Shown: piece after piece, positions 11,139 to 23,334 of the stretch
Layout of the letters: each line of letters opens with the position of its first letter
Position numbering within the stretch: position 1 is the first letter of the stretch
Assembly (NCBI GenBank): GCA_947623455.1
Contig: OX392545.1
Span: 22,852,001-22,916,000 of the forward strand
Source: Mimachlamys varia
Taxonomy: Eukaryota; Mollusca; Bivalvia; Pectinida; Pectinidae
Direction of reading: 5' to 3'
DNA: 64,000 bases
The notes under the pieces: generated by a model
The model's database searches: none
Seen by the model: only the letters and a program-made list of their open reading frames with translations
Told to the model about the DNA's origin: nothing
Made by a program: the position numbers and the translations under genes

Positions 11139-14100
11139 CTTGGTCACATCCAAGTAAGCATCAATCCTCAAAATAAGAACCGAGTCATCATTGTTAATCA
11201 CAATAAGTAAGCACAAACTCAAATACGCGTTAGAATGCAGCAGCAGAACACCTTTGGCTTTAATCGTATGGGGGGAATCCAATAATGGATACTGGATTCT
11301 AATCTTTCATTTCATTTCAAAAACGACATAACTTATATACTCATGCATTGTATACTATCAACGTACAAATTTTCGCGGTAATCTTATTTTAGCGATTTCC
11401 GCGTTGAAAGCAATCATCTAATTGATATGAATGCGCTTATTATAGTTTCTGTATATTGCTTTCTAAGGCAAATATTCCGAGTGTGCCAATTCATTGCTGT
11501 GCTTATTTATTTAATTTCGGTAATGCGCTAACATTTGAGCGCGCAAAATAAGGACGTTTACATTATATTATGAGTCCTTAGTGTGACAAATGCTAAACGT
11601 GGATATGTTATTTCATTGTTATGATATAGTGTTTAATATCTGATATATATATATAAGCAATCTGCTACATTAAATGATGTATTATATAGATATATCCAAT
11701 GTTGCAAACAGGAAATAACTAATATAAATAGGTCTAGCTTGCTATTCCATCCTTTTTCATATGAAATAAATTTGATGAAAATTCATCTGTTACATGGCCC
11801 CCCCTTACACTGTTAACTTAGTACTACGCTTTTCTGCGCAGGCGTAGTACGAAGTTGACGGAGCATTGTTAAACATGATTTTTATTCTGAACCGTGCCAC
11901 CATTCTAATAAAATTCGAAAAATATATTCCAAAAACGAACAAAATACATTAACAGTTATATTTATTTATAATGTGTATCTTTGGTTTGCCCTCATTATAT
12001 AAAATCATTTATCTTAATCCATAATCTTAATCTTCATACCGTATGCAGAAACGTATTTGTCCACTTCAGATTTACCATTTCCCCCGCCTGTCAAAGTTGC
12101 GCGTATCCCACACCTGTATGCCCCCTCGTCCTCACATCTCGTGTTACCACGTGTGATTATAAATATAAGCTGAGCATCTGTCGGCGAAATCACGTGTCCA
12201 GTTACCGACACACCCATCCTGTCCCTGAGGTCTACATCGTACCACGTGATAGCCGACGCTGAATTCCCAATATAGTCAATGGATACTAGTTTGGTATAAG
12301 GAACTGTACTAGAGTTCCTAAACAAATCGATTGAGTCTATAAGTGAGACGCCGGACGAGCTAGGCTGACAAGTGATTCGGATCTCTGAGAAAGGAACTGT
12401 AAACCGTGCTGTCCCTAGTATCGAAATTGACTGGCTGGCCACTGAAACAGAACATTATTAAACGTATTTATTAAAAGTATTTATTATAAATGAAAGCATG
12501 TTAATTGTTACATATAATTACAAAGGGATTGGAAGCTTAGAGTTAATGTTAGTTTCTCTTCCTTGTTGTATTATCAAAACTCAAGTACAACATTGTACGA
12601 AGTATAATAATAACATTATTAATTACATTTTTGCCAGTGAAATATCGCAAATTATTCATTACATAAGTGATATTTTTCACTAGTGAGAAATATGGTATTT
12701 TTAATCAGTATCAATTTTCTGATTTGACCGATCTGAACGCTTCTGACAGACAACATTTGGGAAAATCAAAAGCTGTAGATTTTGCGAAATAAATGCGATA
12801 AACACTCGTCTCTAATATTTTGATATTTATCAGAATATTAGCCTAACTCGTGAAATATACTTCGCATTACTGAAGACACTGTTAGATATCCTCTAAATAG
12901 TCATGCTGTATCAAACGTTTGGTGTACATTTATGTTCAATACAGATCTTGATATCTATTTGTTTTTGATAATCTTGTGATTTATATTCAATATCTTGTTA
13001 GTTTTCTATAGTGTTGAACAATAAGTATTCAGATATACATGTATGATGTTTTTGCTTCACATTTCATGCGTTTTAATAAATTTTCAATGACTTTTTATGA
13101 CATCGTCTCTCCATGAATTTTTTTGAAATTCAAATGTTACCCCTTTCATCTGATCTTTTCAAAAGACATTTTTTTATTCATCTCCCTGAAATAGGCAAAT
13201 ATATGCAATGTAAACAAAATGCGACGCCAATTTGTTTTTTATTCTTATGTGATAGTACCAGTGCTAAAATTTTAAATCGGTAATGTGCAATATCACTTGA
13301 AATCAGTTACGGAAAATTACACAAATATTATGAGATGAATGAGCAAATAATTCTCTAGGTTTATGTACAATTTCAGTAATTCCAATGAAAAACAAATTCA
13401 TTAAAAGTTATCAAATGCATCAATCTTACTGCAACGGCAGTAGATTTAAGCGAGAAGTGCTTTTTCGTATTGAGCTGCATTTATTAAGTATTAGTATAAA
13501 TAATCCAATCATTTTGCAAAAATCACCCAACACCTCTCGCACTTTGAATCGATACATTGTATATAGTGTCTGAATATCTATTGCATACCACTGTATACTT
13601 GGGAACTTGTGATGTCTGTTCGATATGTAGTTATTGTATTGTCGTATATGGTGTGTAAAACGTTGTAATACTATATAAACTTATATAACTATAACAACAT
13701 ATTCACATCTGTGTGGTTTATATTCTGAAACTTGTGATGTATGTTTGATACTTTGTTAATCTTTTTGTAGCATCCTGTGTTTTGTATGTGATGATCTTGT
13801 TTTTTGAAGTTGATAATTTTGTGTTATTTTTTTTTAAATAAAAATTATAATTAAAAAACACGAGATTATCAAATACAAAACATAAGATTTTACAATACAA
13901 ATAATAAGATATCGAATATACATGACATGTTTTCGAATGTACATCAGAAGATATTGAATATAAATCACTCAAAACTATCAAATACAAAACACCATATTGT
14001 ACAATACAAATAACATGATATAGAACTCGCATCAACGATTTCGAACATACATTAGAACCTACAACATTATCAGACAAAACATATATTTCACAACACAAAT

Positions 14101-15176
14101 AACACGATATCAAACATCACAAGATATCGAACATGCATCACGAAATTATCAAATACAACAAAACAAGTTGATCAACTACAAAACACAAGATTGTACAATA
14201 CAAATAACAAGATTTCGACTATACATAACAAATTTCGAATATATGTCACAAGTTATCCGATAAAAATCACAAGATATTGAATATACATCACAAATTTCGA
14301 ATATAAATAACAAAATATTGAATATGTATCACAAGTTTCGAACATAAATCACAAGATATTGAATATACATCACAAATTTCGAATATAAATCACAAGATAT
14401 TGAATAAACATAACAAATTTCGAATATTAATCACAAGATATTGAATATGTATCACCAGTTTCGAATATAAATCACAAGATATTGAATATATATCCCCAGT
14501 TTCGAATATAAATTTCAAAATATTGAATATACATCACAAGTTTCGAATATAAATCACAAGATATTGAATATAAATCACAAGATATTGAATATTTATCACC
14601 AGTTTCGAATATAAACCACAAGATATTGAATATATATCCCCAGTTTCGAATATAAATTTCAAAATATTGAATATACATCACAAATTTCGAATACAAATCA
14701 CAAAATATTGAATATATATCACAAGATAGTATTTCAACGTTTTACACGCCAGAGTAGCAGTACGATATTTGGTTTTGTATCGCCTTTATAATTTAGAATA
14801 ATATACAGTCGAGTCAATAAATGAATTTAATAGCACCATACAGCTGTTTCGTCCTTACAGTGCAAAGCAAATTATTGACCTGCGAAGCTTAGGAGAAGAC
14901 CAAGCATACAAGAAGGCGGAAAAAATGTTCAAATCGACATAGGGAAGTGTTTTAGCTACAATAAAATAAATTTCATAATTTTCAAACTCCCAAGGAACAT
15001 AATATACATGTGTATATTTTGAGCCGTGTCACCATTCTAATAAAATTAGATATAACTATCTATCTACGAGACATTTCCTGGTAAGATGATAACTTATAAT
15101 TACCTGTGTAAACAGTGATGACTAAAATAGTCATTGACGAATACATTGTTGGCGACGCATTCCGATATAAATCCAT
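10716..15176 (-). CDS. Secreted immunoglobulin-domain protein, 3' end missing
   Basis: Three phase-compatible exons. Exon 1 (15176-15104) encodes MDLYRNASPTMYSSMT plus a hydrophobic run ILVITVYT, a likely signal peptide, and ends at a GTAATT donor. Exon 2 (12441-12040, TTTCAG acceptor, GTATGA donor) encodes an Ig-like domain: B-strand Cys in RITCQPSS and an F-strand motif DEGAYRCGI. If the exon 2 donor is not used, the frame stops 7 codons later at 12014. Exon 3 (10864-10716, CGCAG acceptor, GTAAGC donor) starts a second Ig domain with VKLTC and a C-strand Trp in HLWCYRR. Together they give 208 residues without a stop. The hinge VSAYVPPTYT between the domains is typical. I could not find the exons completing Ig2 or any membrane anchor. 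Role inferred: extracellular recognition or adhesion. A function beyond 'Ig protein' cannot be read. Confidence 0.65.
10865..12039 (-). other. Intron 2 of the Ig gene
   Basis: Besides the second GVVD copy, this intron holds non-coding AT-rich DNA with a short (TA)n run near 11644-11655. A 33-bp segment at 11893-11925 (CCGTGCCACCATTCTAATAA) recurs at 15021-15049. Confidence 0.45.
12442..13429 (-). other. Distal part of Ig-gene intron 1
   Basis: AT-rich, with no exon recognised. An imperfect inverted repeat around AGTGATATTTTTCACTAGTGAGAAATAT lies at about 12635-12700. Confidence 0.4.
13430..13568. repeat. Segment duplicated on both sides of Ig exon 1 (copy 1)
   Basis: Contains AGTAGATTTAAGCGAGAAGT, AATCCAATCATTTTGCAAAA and CACCTCTCGCACTTTGAAT. 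A shorter copy lies at 15557-15652, so signal-peptide exon 1 (15104-15176) lies between direct copies about 2.1 kb apart. One copy is about 380 bp upstream of the start codon and could contain promoter sequence. Confidence 0.65.
13650..14750. repeat. TIR-bounded minisatellite (41-bp unit) in an Ig intron
   Basis: The ends GGTGTGTAAAACGTTG (13650) and CAACGTTTTACACGCC (up to 14750) form inverted repeats of about 25 bp. Between them lies a degenerate tandem array, clearest at 14200-14730, with a unit of about 41 bp alternating CACAAGATATTGAATAT and CACAAATTTCGAATAT. Inverted copies of the same motif (CTTGTGATGT) occur near 13600 and 13730. The Tyr/Ile-rich minus-strand open frames are artefacts of this array. 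Confidence 0.75.
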
Positions 15177-15556
15177 GCTCGTTACTCAATATACGGGGGA
15201 TATAGGTCTAGGTACCTGTTTAAGGTTTAGCTGTGTGTGTCACTACGTATCGGGTACAGTCTGGGTGCTACCTCGTCTTAATTGCCTCTTTTCACGAGAC
15301 TGTTTCAATTAAAAAACTATTTATAACTCAAGGTCTGTTATATAGACAAAGACTGTCAACACGTTTTCAGTTATCTACCCTTGTATCATCTTACCGATTT
15401 ATGTTCTACCTATTGTACACATGATTCGTCGTACCAGAATTTCTATTGTTTATCTCGGTAATATCAGTGGTAACGCAGACAAACACCCTATGACGTCAAC
15501 AGGTTAACGAATTCCGCGTATCGAGAGAGTTTATCTTGTGATCAAACTAGAACTCA

Positions 15557-15652
15557 CTGTAACACGAGTAGATTTAAGCGAGAAGTGCAATCCAATCATT
15601 TTGCAAAAGTCACTCAACACCTCTCGCACTTTGAATACATACATTGTATATA
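15557..15652. repeat. Segment duplicated on both sides of Ig exon 1 (copy 2)
   Basis: A shortened copy of 13430-13568, lacking about 45 bp after AGCGAGAAGTGC. On the minus strand it lies upstream of the Ig start codon at 15176. Confidence 0.6.
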
Positions 15653-17335
15653 GTTTCATATGTTCATTAATTATAATCAAATGAATTCCTTTACAAGTTA
15701 CTGTAACCGTGCATATTTTCGCGCGTGGGAATGTTCGATTAGTTAGTTTGATTTGAACATGTTTTATTGTAATTTATGTGCTATGGGAATTGTGCACAAG
15801 TTTAGCAACTTACATTGAGCCATTTGCCTACAAAGTATTACCTCCAAACCATTCGCGATGTTGAAATTTTGGCGCGATCAGTCGTAGTAATATGATAAAA
15901 TTTATCAATGCGTTAAAATTTCATACCGCCAAAATAAGTAGGCTTACAGTTATAAATCATGCTATATCAAATTAATATTGTTTATTTGATATATTTATTG
16001 TTATAAAGAATAGTGTTGTTATGATAAACAACTATTCAACTGTATGATTTTATAACGGGTAGGCGTACTGGTGATACCATCAAGCATACGCATTAATGAA
16101 TGGTGTTGCCGATGCATGCAAACTTATATTTACATTCAAAACGCTTGGACCTGTAGACGAAAATAACATATGATTAATATAACGTAGGTGATTCACTTAC
16201 TGCGTATTAATACACTACAATGACGAAGTGAAGGTCGCACTTGGTACGCATTCGCCGTAAAACAGCCCCTCAGTGTATATTTAGTTGATCTCATTTGAGT
16301 AGTGCCACGGTACATAACATACACATTTTCGTAGTACACGATTTGAAATTATACAGAATTAGTTTAGTTTTACTTCTAAATTCATAAAAATTAAAGGGGT
16401 TTTACACACCTGACCCTTCTGCTTCTGATATTAGTTTAGAAATTTTGGATTCTCACCTTTTGGTCCCTAGCATCACTGAAAAGGAGGACGAAACAGCTGT
16501 ATGTTGCAGTTCAATTCATTTTTTCGGTATGCTGGATCTATTACTAAATTTAAAAGGTGCAGCACATGTGTGTTACGTCATCTGTTATTATGCCAATAGG
16601 ACAAAATATTAACATGATTGGCTTGGTTTTAAGGCTATGATTAGATAAATCAAGTACATAAAAATAATGTACGGTTTGTTTATATTATACAAAATACAGA
16701 TTTAAAAAGGAAATATACCTTATTTTGTTTTTGTTACGCTGTTATTAGGACCCTAGCGAAAATTTTACATTTTTCCGCGAAAACATACTTATCTGAGAAC
16801 AAGGATATGCATTTTAATCAGATTGATCGATCTCCAAAGTTCATGGTTTCTTCGTTTAATTAAAACCAAATAAAAATGCAGATACAAGGAATGAAGCGTG
16901 TTTTTTTTCAACATTTATAAGGTCGTTACCACATTGGCTTTCTAGATACATTTACCATAATTCGCGTTAGCCATTTATGGAATATGTCAAAAAAGCCAAT
17001 ATTTAAATGACCTGATGAATGTTTGAAAAAATGTTTAAATTTTCATTCCTGAAATAATCACAATACGGGTACACTGTTTATATAACAGAATTACTGCACC
17101 ATATTTACAGTATGATGATGATACAGAATTACTGACATCAAACTTGATAAGTGCACAATACTGTTCAAAAGATAACAGTATGATTCTCAGCTAACGAGGG
17201 TTTATTGTTTGCAACATGGCGATATATGCCATTCCTACATCAGCACTGTTTGTTTGTAGAAAAATAAATCTACTCTTGTCTTCGTTATATTTTAATAAGT
17301 TGCAGATTGAATGATTTAAGTAGGCCAGGGTCACA
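15653..17335. other. Non-coding stretch with one duplicated segment
   Basis: No gene is recognised. It contains the 16370-16587 duplicate. The motif TTTTAATCAGATTGA near 16813 resembles one end of the palindrome at 50111-50192. Confidence 0.4.
16370..16587. repeat. Dispersed repeat copy ('GGACGAAACAGCTGTATG' family)
   Basis: This segment matches 24131-24350 over its whole length with small indels: it starts TTACTTCTAAATTCATAAA, the middle reads GGACGAAACAGCTGTATG, and it ends GGTGCAGCACATGTGTGT. A 23-bp inverted piece (CATACAGCTGTTTCGTCC) lies at 14833-14855. No TIR or poly(A) end is obvious, so the class is unknown. Confidence 0.7.
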
Positions 17336-17453
17336 TAATTTCTATCTGGTCTATTTAGATAGAAATTAAGTTAACTTGACATACTTAAATAAGTAGTTTT
17401 TCTAAATTATTTGATATTTGGTCTATTTTGATATCAAATAATTAAGAAAAACT
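17336..17453. other. Two adjacent hairpins with the same GGTCTATTT loop motif
   Basis: The hairpin 17336-17368 pairs TAATTTCTATCT with AGATAGAAATTA. The hairpin 17395-17453 pairs AGTTTTTCTAAATTATTTGA with its near-complement. Both present GGTCTATTT at the same place in the loop. Confidence 0.7.
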
Positions 17454-17920
17454 TCCATTAACCGACTCCAAAATAGAATGACAACATGGAGAATATAATA
17501 TATTTTGCAAGTTACTAACCCCGCAGGGTGCTAGGATGCCTTGTGATGGGGACCCAACGAGGGCTGAAATCGTGCCTTTTTTAGTTTCAATGAAACCCCT
17601 CCGAATCGACTTGGCTGATATTTGATCACAAATTGGAAACAATAATCGCCAGCAATTGGGGAGAAAATACTGCACCTTGTTGACCCCTGTATGTGTGTGT
17701 GGAGGGAAGGGGTGTTAAAAGGGCAATTTAGCATTTTCAGTTTTAATCGTTGTAGTCTTTCATATCTATTGAGGTTAAATATACTTTTGGTTAAGATAAA
17801 TCGCACGAAACCCTATTAAAGGCAGTGCAGAAAAAAAATCACATAATTATAAAGTTGATAACGAGTAATCAAGTCGAAGGAAATACTGGACCTAAAGCGA
17901 AATTTCAAAATGGGGTTTGG
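17454..17920. other. Non-coding stretch before the MITE and LINE
   Basis: No gene is recognised. Overlapping minus-strand frames at 17442-17806 carry no domain and no splice support. Confidence 0.35.
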
Positions 17921-18089
17921 TAAAGGCTCAATATACGTAACTTTCGGCAAAATTTGAAGCGAAAATCAAGCCTTATAACTACCGCTCAGGTTTACTTCGT
18001 TTTCGGCTTATTTTTCCATGGTTTTCAACCGGATTTTTTTCAGAATCACAAACAAAATTCCTGAAGTTACGTATATTGGGCCTTTAAAG
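17921..18089. mobile_element. MITE with TTTAAAGGCCCA terminal repeats, copy 2 (internally deleted)
   Basis: Its ends, TAAAGGCTCAATATACGTAA and the complement of GTATATTGGGCCTTTAAAG, match the element at 10037-10448. The interior keeps CCGCTCAGGTTTACTTCGTT but has lost about 240 bp. Confidence 0.7.
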
Positions 18090-18259
18090 AGCTGTTAAAA
18101 GAAATAAAAACTGATCGTGCTGCAACAACTGTGATCGATGAACACATTTGGAATGTACAAGCATATTCACCGTATCCTTCCAAACTCAAACTGACCATCC
18201 ATCAATGTCGTGGCATCACCAAAACTGCAACGCAGTAAATACAAATAAAATGTCCTCGT

Positions 18260-20450
18260 CTTTTATTCTACAAACCAGTTAGGATCCATCACAATAAATA
18301 TGTCTGTGATAAGTGCTGTACATGGGCTCTTGTTGATTGCCTACTAAGTGCAACTAATCAATTAAATAATTATCTGGCTGGAATATGGACTTGTCCAAAA
18401 TGCTCAAACAAAAACACTACAGATAAGCTATTCGAGTCTGTAGTTGACTCCACAATTAGTATTCCTGATCTAACTCCAATCTCTGTGGACTCAATATCAG
18501 ATACATCTTACTCGCACAGCTTTGCCGAAAACTATAATTCTTACACCAGGTCACCACCCCAAAGCAACTTTCTACAGTCGTTATCACATTCAATACCTGA
18601 CGATGCCTTCGCACTAAAGCCCAGGGACACTTCATCCCCAATAACAAAGAAAGGACCAACTGTGAATACAGCTAAAACGGTTGTCAACGCTGTTCACAAA
18701 GTAACACCCAGCTTCTGATCGAGTCAACAAAAGCAGACATATTCATTGGTTCTGAAACTTGGTTAAAACCAGAAATTGGTGATTATGAGGGTTTCATCGA
18801 AATTTGATATGTTAAGAAACGACATGACAGCTTCACGCATTGGAGGCGTTATGGTAACCACTCGAGCAACCCTCGATGCCACCCTTGCAAACCAAACCGA
18901 TAAGATCGAACTCGCGGCCGCTAACATTCATCTACGCAAACAAATTTTATCATTATAGCAGTATATCACAGGCCTCCCAATATGATCAACCAAGACTACT
19001 TACTACAGCAAACATACTATCGGACTCGGAGGAGATTTTAATCGAAGTGACATTACATGGCCATATGCAATCATTAAAGGCAACAACTATCCTAAGACAC
19101 TAAATGGAGGATTCCTTAAACTGTTAAACGATCTTTCTCTCGATCAAATTGTAACATTCCCGATCAGAGTTAACAACACTCTGGATTTGTTTCTTACAAA
19201 CATGCCATCTCTGATTAACAAATACAAACCCATTCCTGGAGTCTCGGAGTATGACATAATTCTAATAGACAACAAAGTTTCTAGCTCATCACCTAAACCA
19301 CATAGGAGGAACATCTTCCTGTGGGAGAATTAAAAAATTAAAAAGATGAAATCAGATGTTAAGACTAGTCTCCATCCAATTCTAACAATTGATCTCAATA
19401 TTGAACTAGCTTGGTCATTATTTAAAACACACTTGTTGTAGATGCTATAGACACACAAGTCCCTAACAAATCTGTTAAGGTCCAAATTCACCGATCCTTC
19501 GGCAAATAATAACATCAGCAGGTTAGCCAAACAGAACGACGAGTCTATGATAAAGCTCAAAAAGTAGGTCATCCGATGATTTGAACCGCTACAGAAACAT
19601 CAAAAATAAAATGAAAAAAGAAACCTAAAAAACACGTAACACATATGTAAATAAAGTCATTAGCCAAGAAAATAAAGAAAATCCCAAAACATGCTTGAGC
19701 TATGTTAAAAAAAAGGGGGGGACTCTTCCAATATGACCACTACCAGAAACCCAGCAGACGGCATTACCTACAATGAACCTTCAAAGAAAGCCCAAATCCA
19801 TAACAACCAATTCCACTAAGTGTATACCCATGGAAATACATGGATCTATCATCCCCAAGCTTTCACACAGCATATATTCCTCTATGCCTGACATAAGAGT
19901 CACCGAAAACGGCGTCCTAAAACTGCTCAGAGGTCTGGAGGTACACAAGGCGACAGGCCCTGGCGGCATAGCATCAAGAATATTAAAATACCTTGCGACA
20001 GAAATCGTTCCAGCAATTAAAAAATCTTCCATATTTCACTCAATTCTGGCTCTGTTCCATTCGACTGACTTACAAAAGGTGACAAACAGGCCGCAGGAAG
20101 TAAATTATCTGCTTGTTTTATTAGCTTGTATCACCTGTAAGTTATTGGAACACATCATCCTCAGCAAGATAATGGCTCATTTGGACCTACACGTACCTAT
20201 ACTTACCAAATTCCAACATTGGTTTCGGTCAAAACACTCCACAGAAACACAACTTTTATTAACTATAGACGATATAGCAAGGAACATTGATAACAAAACA
20301 CGAACAGACGTTGCAGTATTAGACTTCTCTAAAACCTTTGATAAAGTCCCTCATGAGCGCCTCCTCTCCAAACTTCACTCCTACGGTATTAGAAACAATA
20401 CCATTTCTTGGTTCAGGTTTTTCTTCAAAAAAAAAAAGAAACCATTAAAA
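18260..20450 (+). mobile_element. Decayed non-LTR retrotransposon (Jockey/CR1/L2-like)
   Basis: Three parts in order. At 18266-18715 a reading with KYVCDKCCTWALVDC...GIWTCPKC gives a PHD-like Cys4-type finger followed by a Ser/Thr-rich linker. At 18716-19020 an endonuclease start (ADIFIGSETWLKP) goes through stops and frameshifts. At 19773-20430 lies a reverse transcriptase fragment. This order and the motifs fit APE-type LINEs of the Jockey/CR1/L2 group. It is broken by several stops and frameshifts and stops at an A-rich run near 20430, before the (F/Y)ADD box, so it cannot move on its own. The exact clade is inferred. Confidence 0.75.
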
Positions 20451-20546
20451 GGACGGAGGAATGTAGCAGATCTAGACCGGGTCGATCGTCGGCATTTTGT
20501 TGCCTTTTTGGTTGGCATATCTATATATGGAGATAAAATGACCTGA
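19773..20546 (+). pseudogene. Reverse transcriptase fragment of the LINE
   Basis: An open frame of 257 codons. Recognisable RT blocks: HKATGPGGIASRILKYLA near residue 54, a degenerate segment around PQEVNYLLVLLACITCKLLE, QHWFRSKHSTETQLLLTIDD near residue 148, and the palm motif A VLDFSKTFDKVPHERLLSKL with its catalytic Asp at about 20321. The YADD block and thumb are absent. The last 50 codons are not RT. The native block around 'NYRPVSL' is altered to NYLLVLL, a further sign of decay. Confidence 0.8.
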
Positions 20547-20957
20547 AACTTTGAATCGGTTGAAATTATTTATATCCTGTACTTGCTGTGTTATTAGTAT
20601 GTCCTCTTGTTCCATGCTTCAATGGGGTATGTTGGAGTGTACAATCAGACAAAGTCAAAGCAATGAGTAGTTTGGAATTTATTTTAATATTGTAACCATA
20701 CCCGCACACAATTTACAATAACATAACACCACGAGTCTCGACCAATGGCAATGGCAGCTGCTGTACTGAAAATCTGTCATTTTGTTTTTGTATTTTCAGA
20801 AGTTTTGTACATTAATTAAATAATGTATTGTGTTGATTTTACCAGTATGTTCAACGTTTTGACTTTGTTGGATAATCAACCTCCACATATGATAAGCTAA
20901 GTTGTTATTTATTCATGGGGCAACATTGATCCAGTAGGTATACTTTACTAGATTGTT
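20547..20957. other. Non-coding stretch
   Basis: AT-rich DNA without recognised genes or clear repeats. Confidence 0.35.
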
Positions 20958-21112
20958 AAGGATTAAATTAAAGCTATTTTCTATGTTACGGCAGTATAAC
21001 ACAAAATCGGAGAGTACTCAAAATAAGCCGCGAAGCGGTTTATGATGAGAGTACAGTTCGGTTTTTTGTGTTATAACCCCATAACATAAAACATAGATTC
21101 AAGTTAATCCTT
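20958..21112. mobile_element. Palindromic MITE
   Basis: Inverted arms pair AAGGATTAA with TTAATCCTT at the outer edge, then CTATGTTACGG with a CATAACATAAAACATAG block, then GTATAACACAAAATCGG with CGGTTTTTTGTGTTATA, closing around AAGCCGCGAAGCGGTTTAT. The centre matches the core ATAAACCGCTTCGC of the palindrome at 3165-3321. Confidence 0.7.
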
Positions 21113-21466
21113 ATAATTTAATGTCTACCCTGCGAAAATTCACTTTATTGATGGACTCTTTTCTCTTACAAATCAATACGCTGCTGCATCAGCCAATCAA
21201 AAGCGACGTTATATACAGCGACGTCATTTTTTACGTCATGGGCGGATAACATATTTTTTTAAACCAATGAAAAAGCTTGTTTCAAACAAAATTTAATTAT
21301 TATGAAATATCTCAAAAATATATCAGAATAATACATGTACGATATTTCACCTAATAAGATGTCTTATATACTTCTTTAATTATAGAAAATAAATGGCTAC
21401 CTAATAAACCATTATTGCTCCAGGAATAAATGGCATTTTTTCTAATTCTTTATTTTTTTTTCATTT

Positions 21467-21468
<2 letters not shown>
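21113..21468. other. Non-coding stretch
   Basis: No gene. The segment contains paired ACGTCAT-type motifs near 21205-21240 (GCGACGTTATATAC and GCGACGTCATTTTTTACGTCA). Confidence 0.3.
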
Positions 21469-21497
<29 letters not shown>

Positions 21498-21672
21498 GAA
21501 CGATAGTAAGCATGAAAATCATGACTGCAGTCATCATCACCGTGACTTCAATCAATAATCATCATGACCACAAACATGACCTTAATCCTCAAAATCACCA
21601 CCATCATCACATGACTACAATCGTCATCGCCATATCTGTGATCATTATAATCATCATCATAATCATCATCAT
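21469..21672. repeat. CAT/ATC microsatellite tracts
   Basis: An uninterrupted (CAT)n run at 21469-21496 and an imperfect ATC/ATA run at about 21635-21672. The His/Ile-rich 86-codon open frame here is microsatellite translation. Confidence 0.85.
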
Positions 21673-22441
21673 TAATAGCAATCATTTTAGCTCACCTGGT
21701 CCGAAGAACCGAGATGAGCTTATGCCATACCGTGGCGTCCGTCGTCCTTCGTCCGTCAACATTTCTTTTTAATATTGGTAAGAGCGATTGGAAATCAGCC
21801 TTATTTGACAGGAAGCATCCCTAAGTCCCCAGGATTCAAAATTATACTAATGGTAGGACTGACCCCCTAGGGGGCTGAGAAGCGGGGCCAAAAATGGTTA
21901 TTTAGCTATATTGGTTAAAACGACTTCTTTTCCATAACCACTTGTTGGAAATTAGCATCCCTAGGTGCTCAGAATTCAAAATTGTACTAATGGTGCCAAC
22001 ATCATTCACATCTTCATCATCTTACAATCACTTCAAGTATCATCATCAACAACACGATAATATACATATAACAATCATCCATGCACTTACTTATACAGAG
22101 AGAGAGAGGGGGGGGGGAGATTGGAGATTCAATATATGGAACAAAACAAATCTTGCATATAATTCTGATAACTGATTGAGAAAAGAAAAACCAAAAAATA
22201 GTACATAGGTTCGGCTCTGCCAGGGTTAAGGGAAAAACATATATATGTTGTATACTTATTCCTGTACCGCAAGAAAAAACAATAATTTAAGAAGCAGAAG
22301 TGTTAACTACATCTTTAAAAATGGCTTCCATGCATCTTCCTAAACAAACAATTTGATTAAAATACAGATTCGTGTTCTCACTCCGTTGACAGGGCAGCAG
22401 AGAGAAGTTTACGGAATGGCGCGGAGATCAAGATATGATAA

Positions 22442-22602
22442 CTTGAGATTAAAGACACAACAGACTCACCTAAATCAGCTTCCTACCTCGATCTTTACTT
22501 AAGCTATGACCAACACGGGCAACTTACTACTAAGCTGTATGATAAACGTGATGATTTCGATTTTCCGATCGTGAACTTTCCCTTTCTTGATAGTAATGGG
22601 CC
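22442..22602 (+). pseudogene. Retroelement-derived polymerase fragment
   Basis: About 53 codons open after an in-frame stop: LEIKDTTDSPKSASYLDLYL, then TTKLYDKRDDFDFPIVNFPF. I recognise this as the conserved C-terminal part of a reverse transcriptase-like protein often present in molluscan and cnidarian genomes. I cannot assign the retroelement class safely. Sequence on both sides is not coding. Confidence 0.6.
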
Positions 22603-23334
22603 ATTCCAGATTTTTTCAGAAATGTGTGTCCCTTGGTATAAAACATGCATAAAAAGAAAAGAAATCATGATATTGTTCTTTTTTAATATGTTGCGTACAT
22701 ATTAGATAGTAGGTTAAACTATTAGTGAACTTCCTTGGTTGAAGATTATTCAGAAAAATAAAATATTCTTTTAGTCATCTCATAATATCCTCAAAACATA
22801 CGTGTCCCTCGGCCGACTTTCCTAATTAAACCACATATTTATCAAAATAATAAGTGTTTTAAATCTTCTTTCTTAGTCACTTTGATATCTTCAATACACA
22901 TGCTGTATATTACAAACATTAGTAGACATTCATATTGTCACATATTGTATGTAATGACAAGAATATAACTGTCCCTAAAAAACTTGTCACTACCGTAACA
23001 CCATCGAAAGGGTTAAAAACACAAGAGTTATTTCCCTTGGGATGTAGTTCTTCATTGGTCTATAAAGTTCAACGCAGCGCTCTTTTCAAAAGGACATGGC
23101 GAGCATGCTGCTATGGCGATGAAAGAAGAAACATTGATTCGTAAGTACTTGCCCTATGACGTACATATTCTCAATGTCATTACCGTGCATTCTTTATTTA
23201 AGCCATATTTACGGTCAACGTTTCAAACTTGATCTGATAACATGCCCATATAGGACAGTTTCAAATGTGCCCTTGAATGATTTGCGTTATGGCTGCCTGA
23301 GGGGCCATTCACGGGGGTTTTCTATAAATATATC

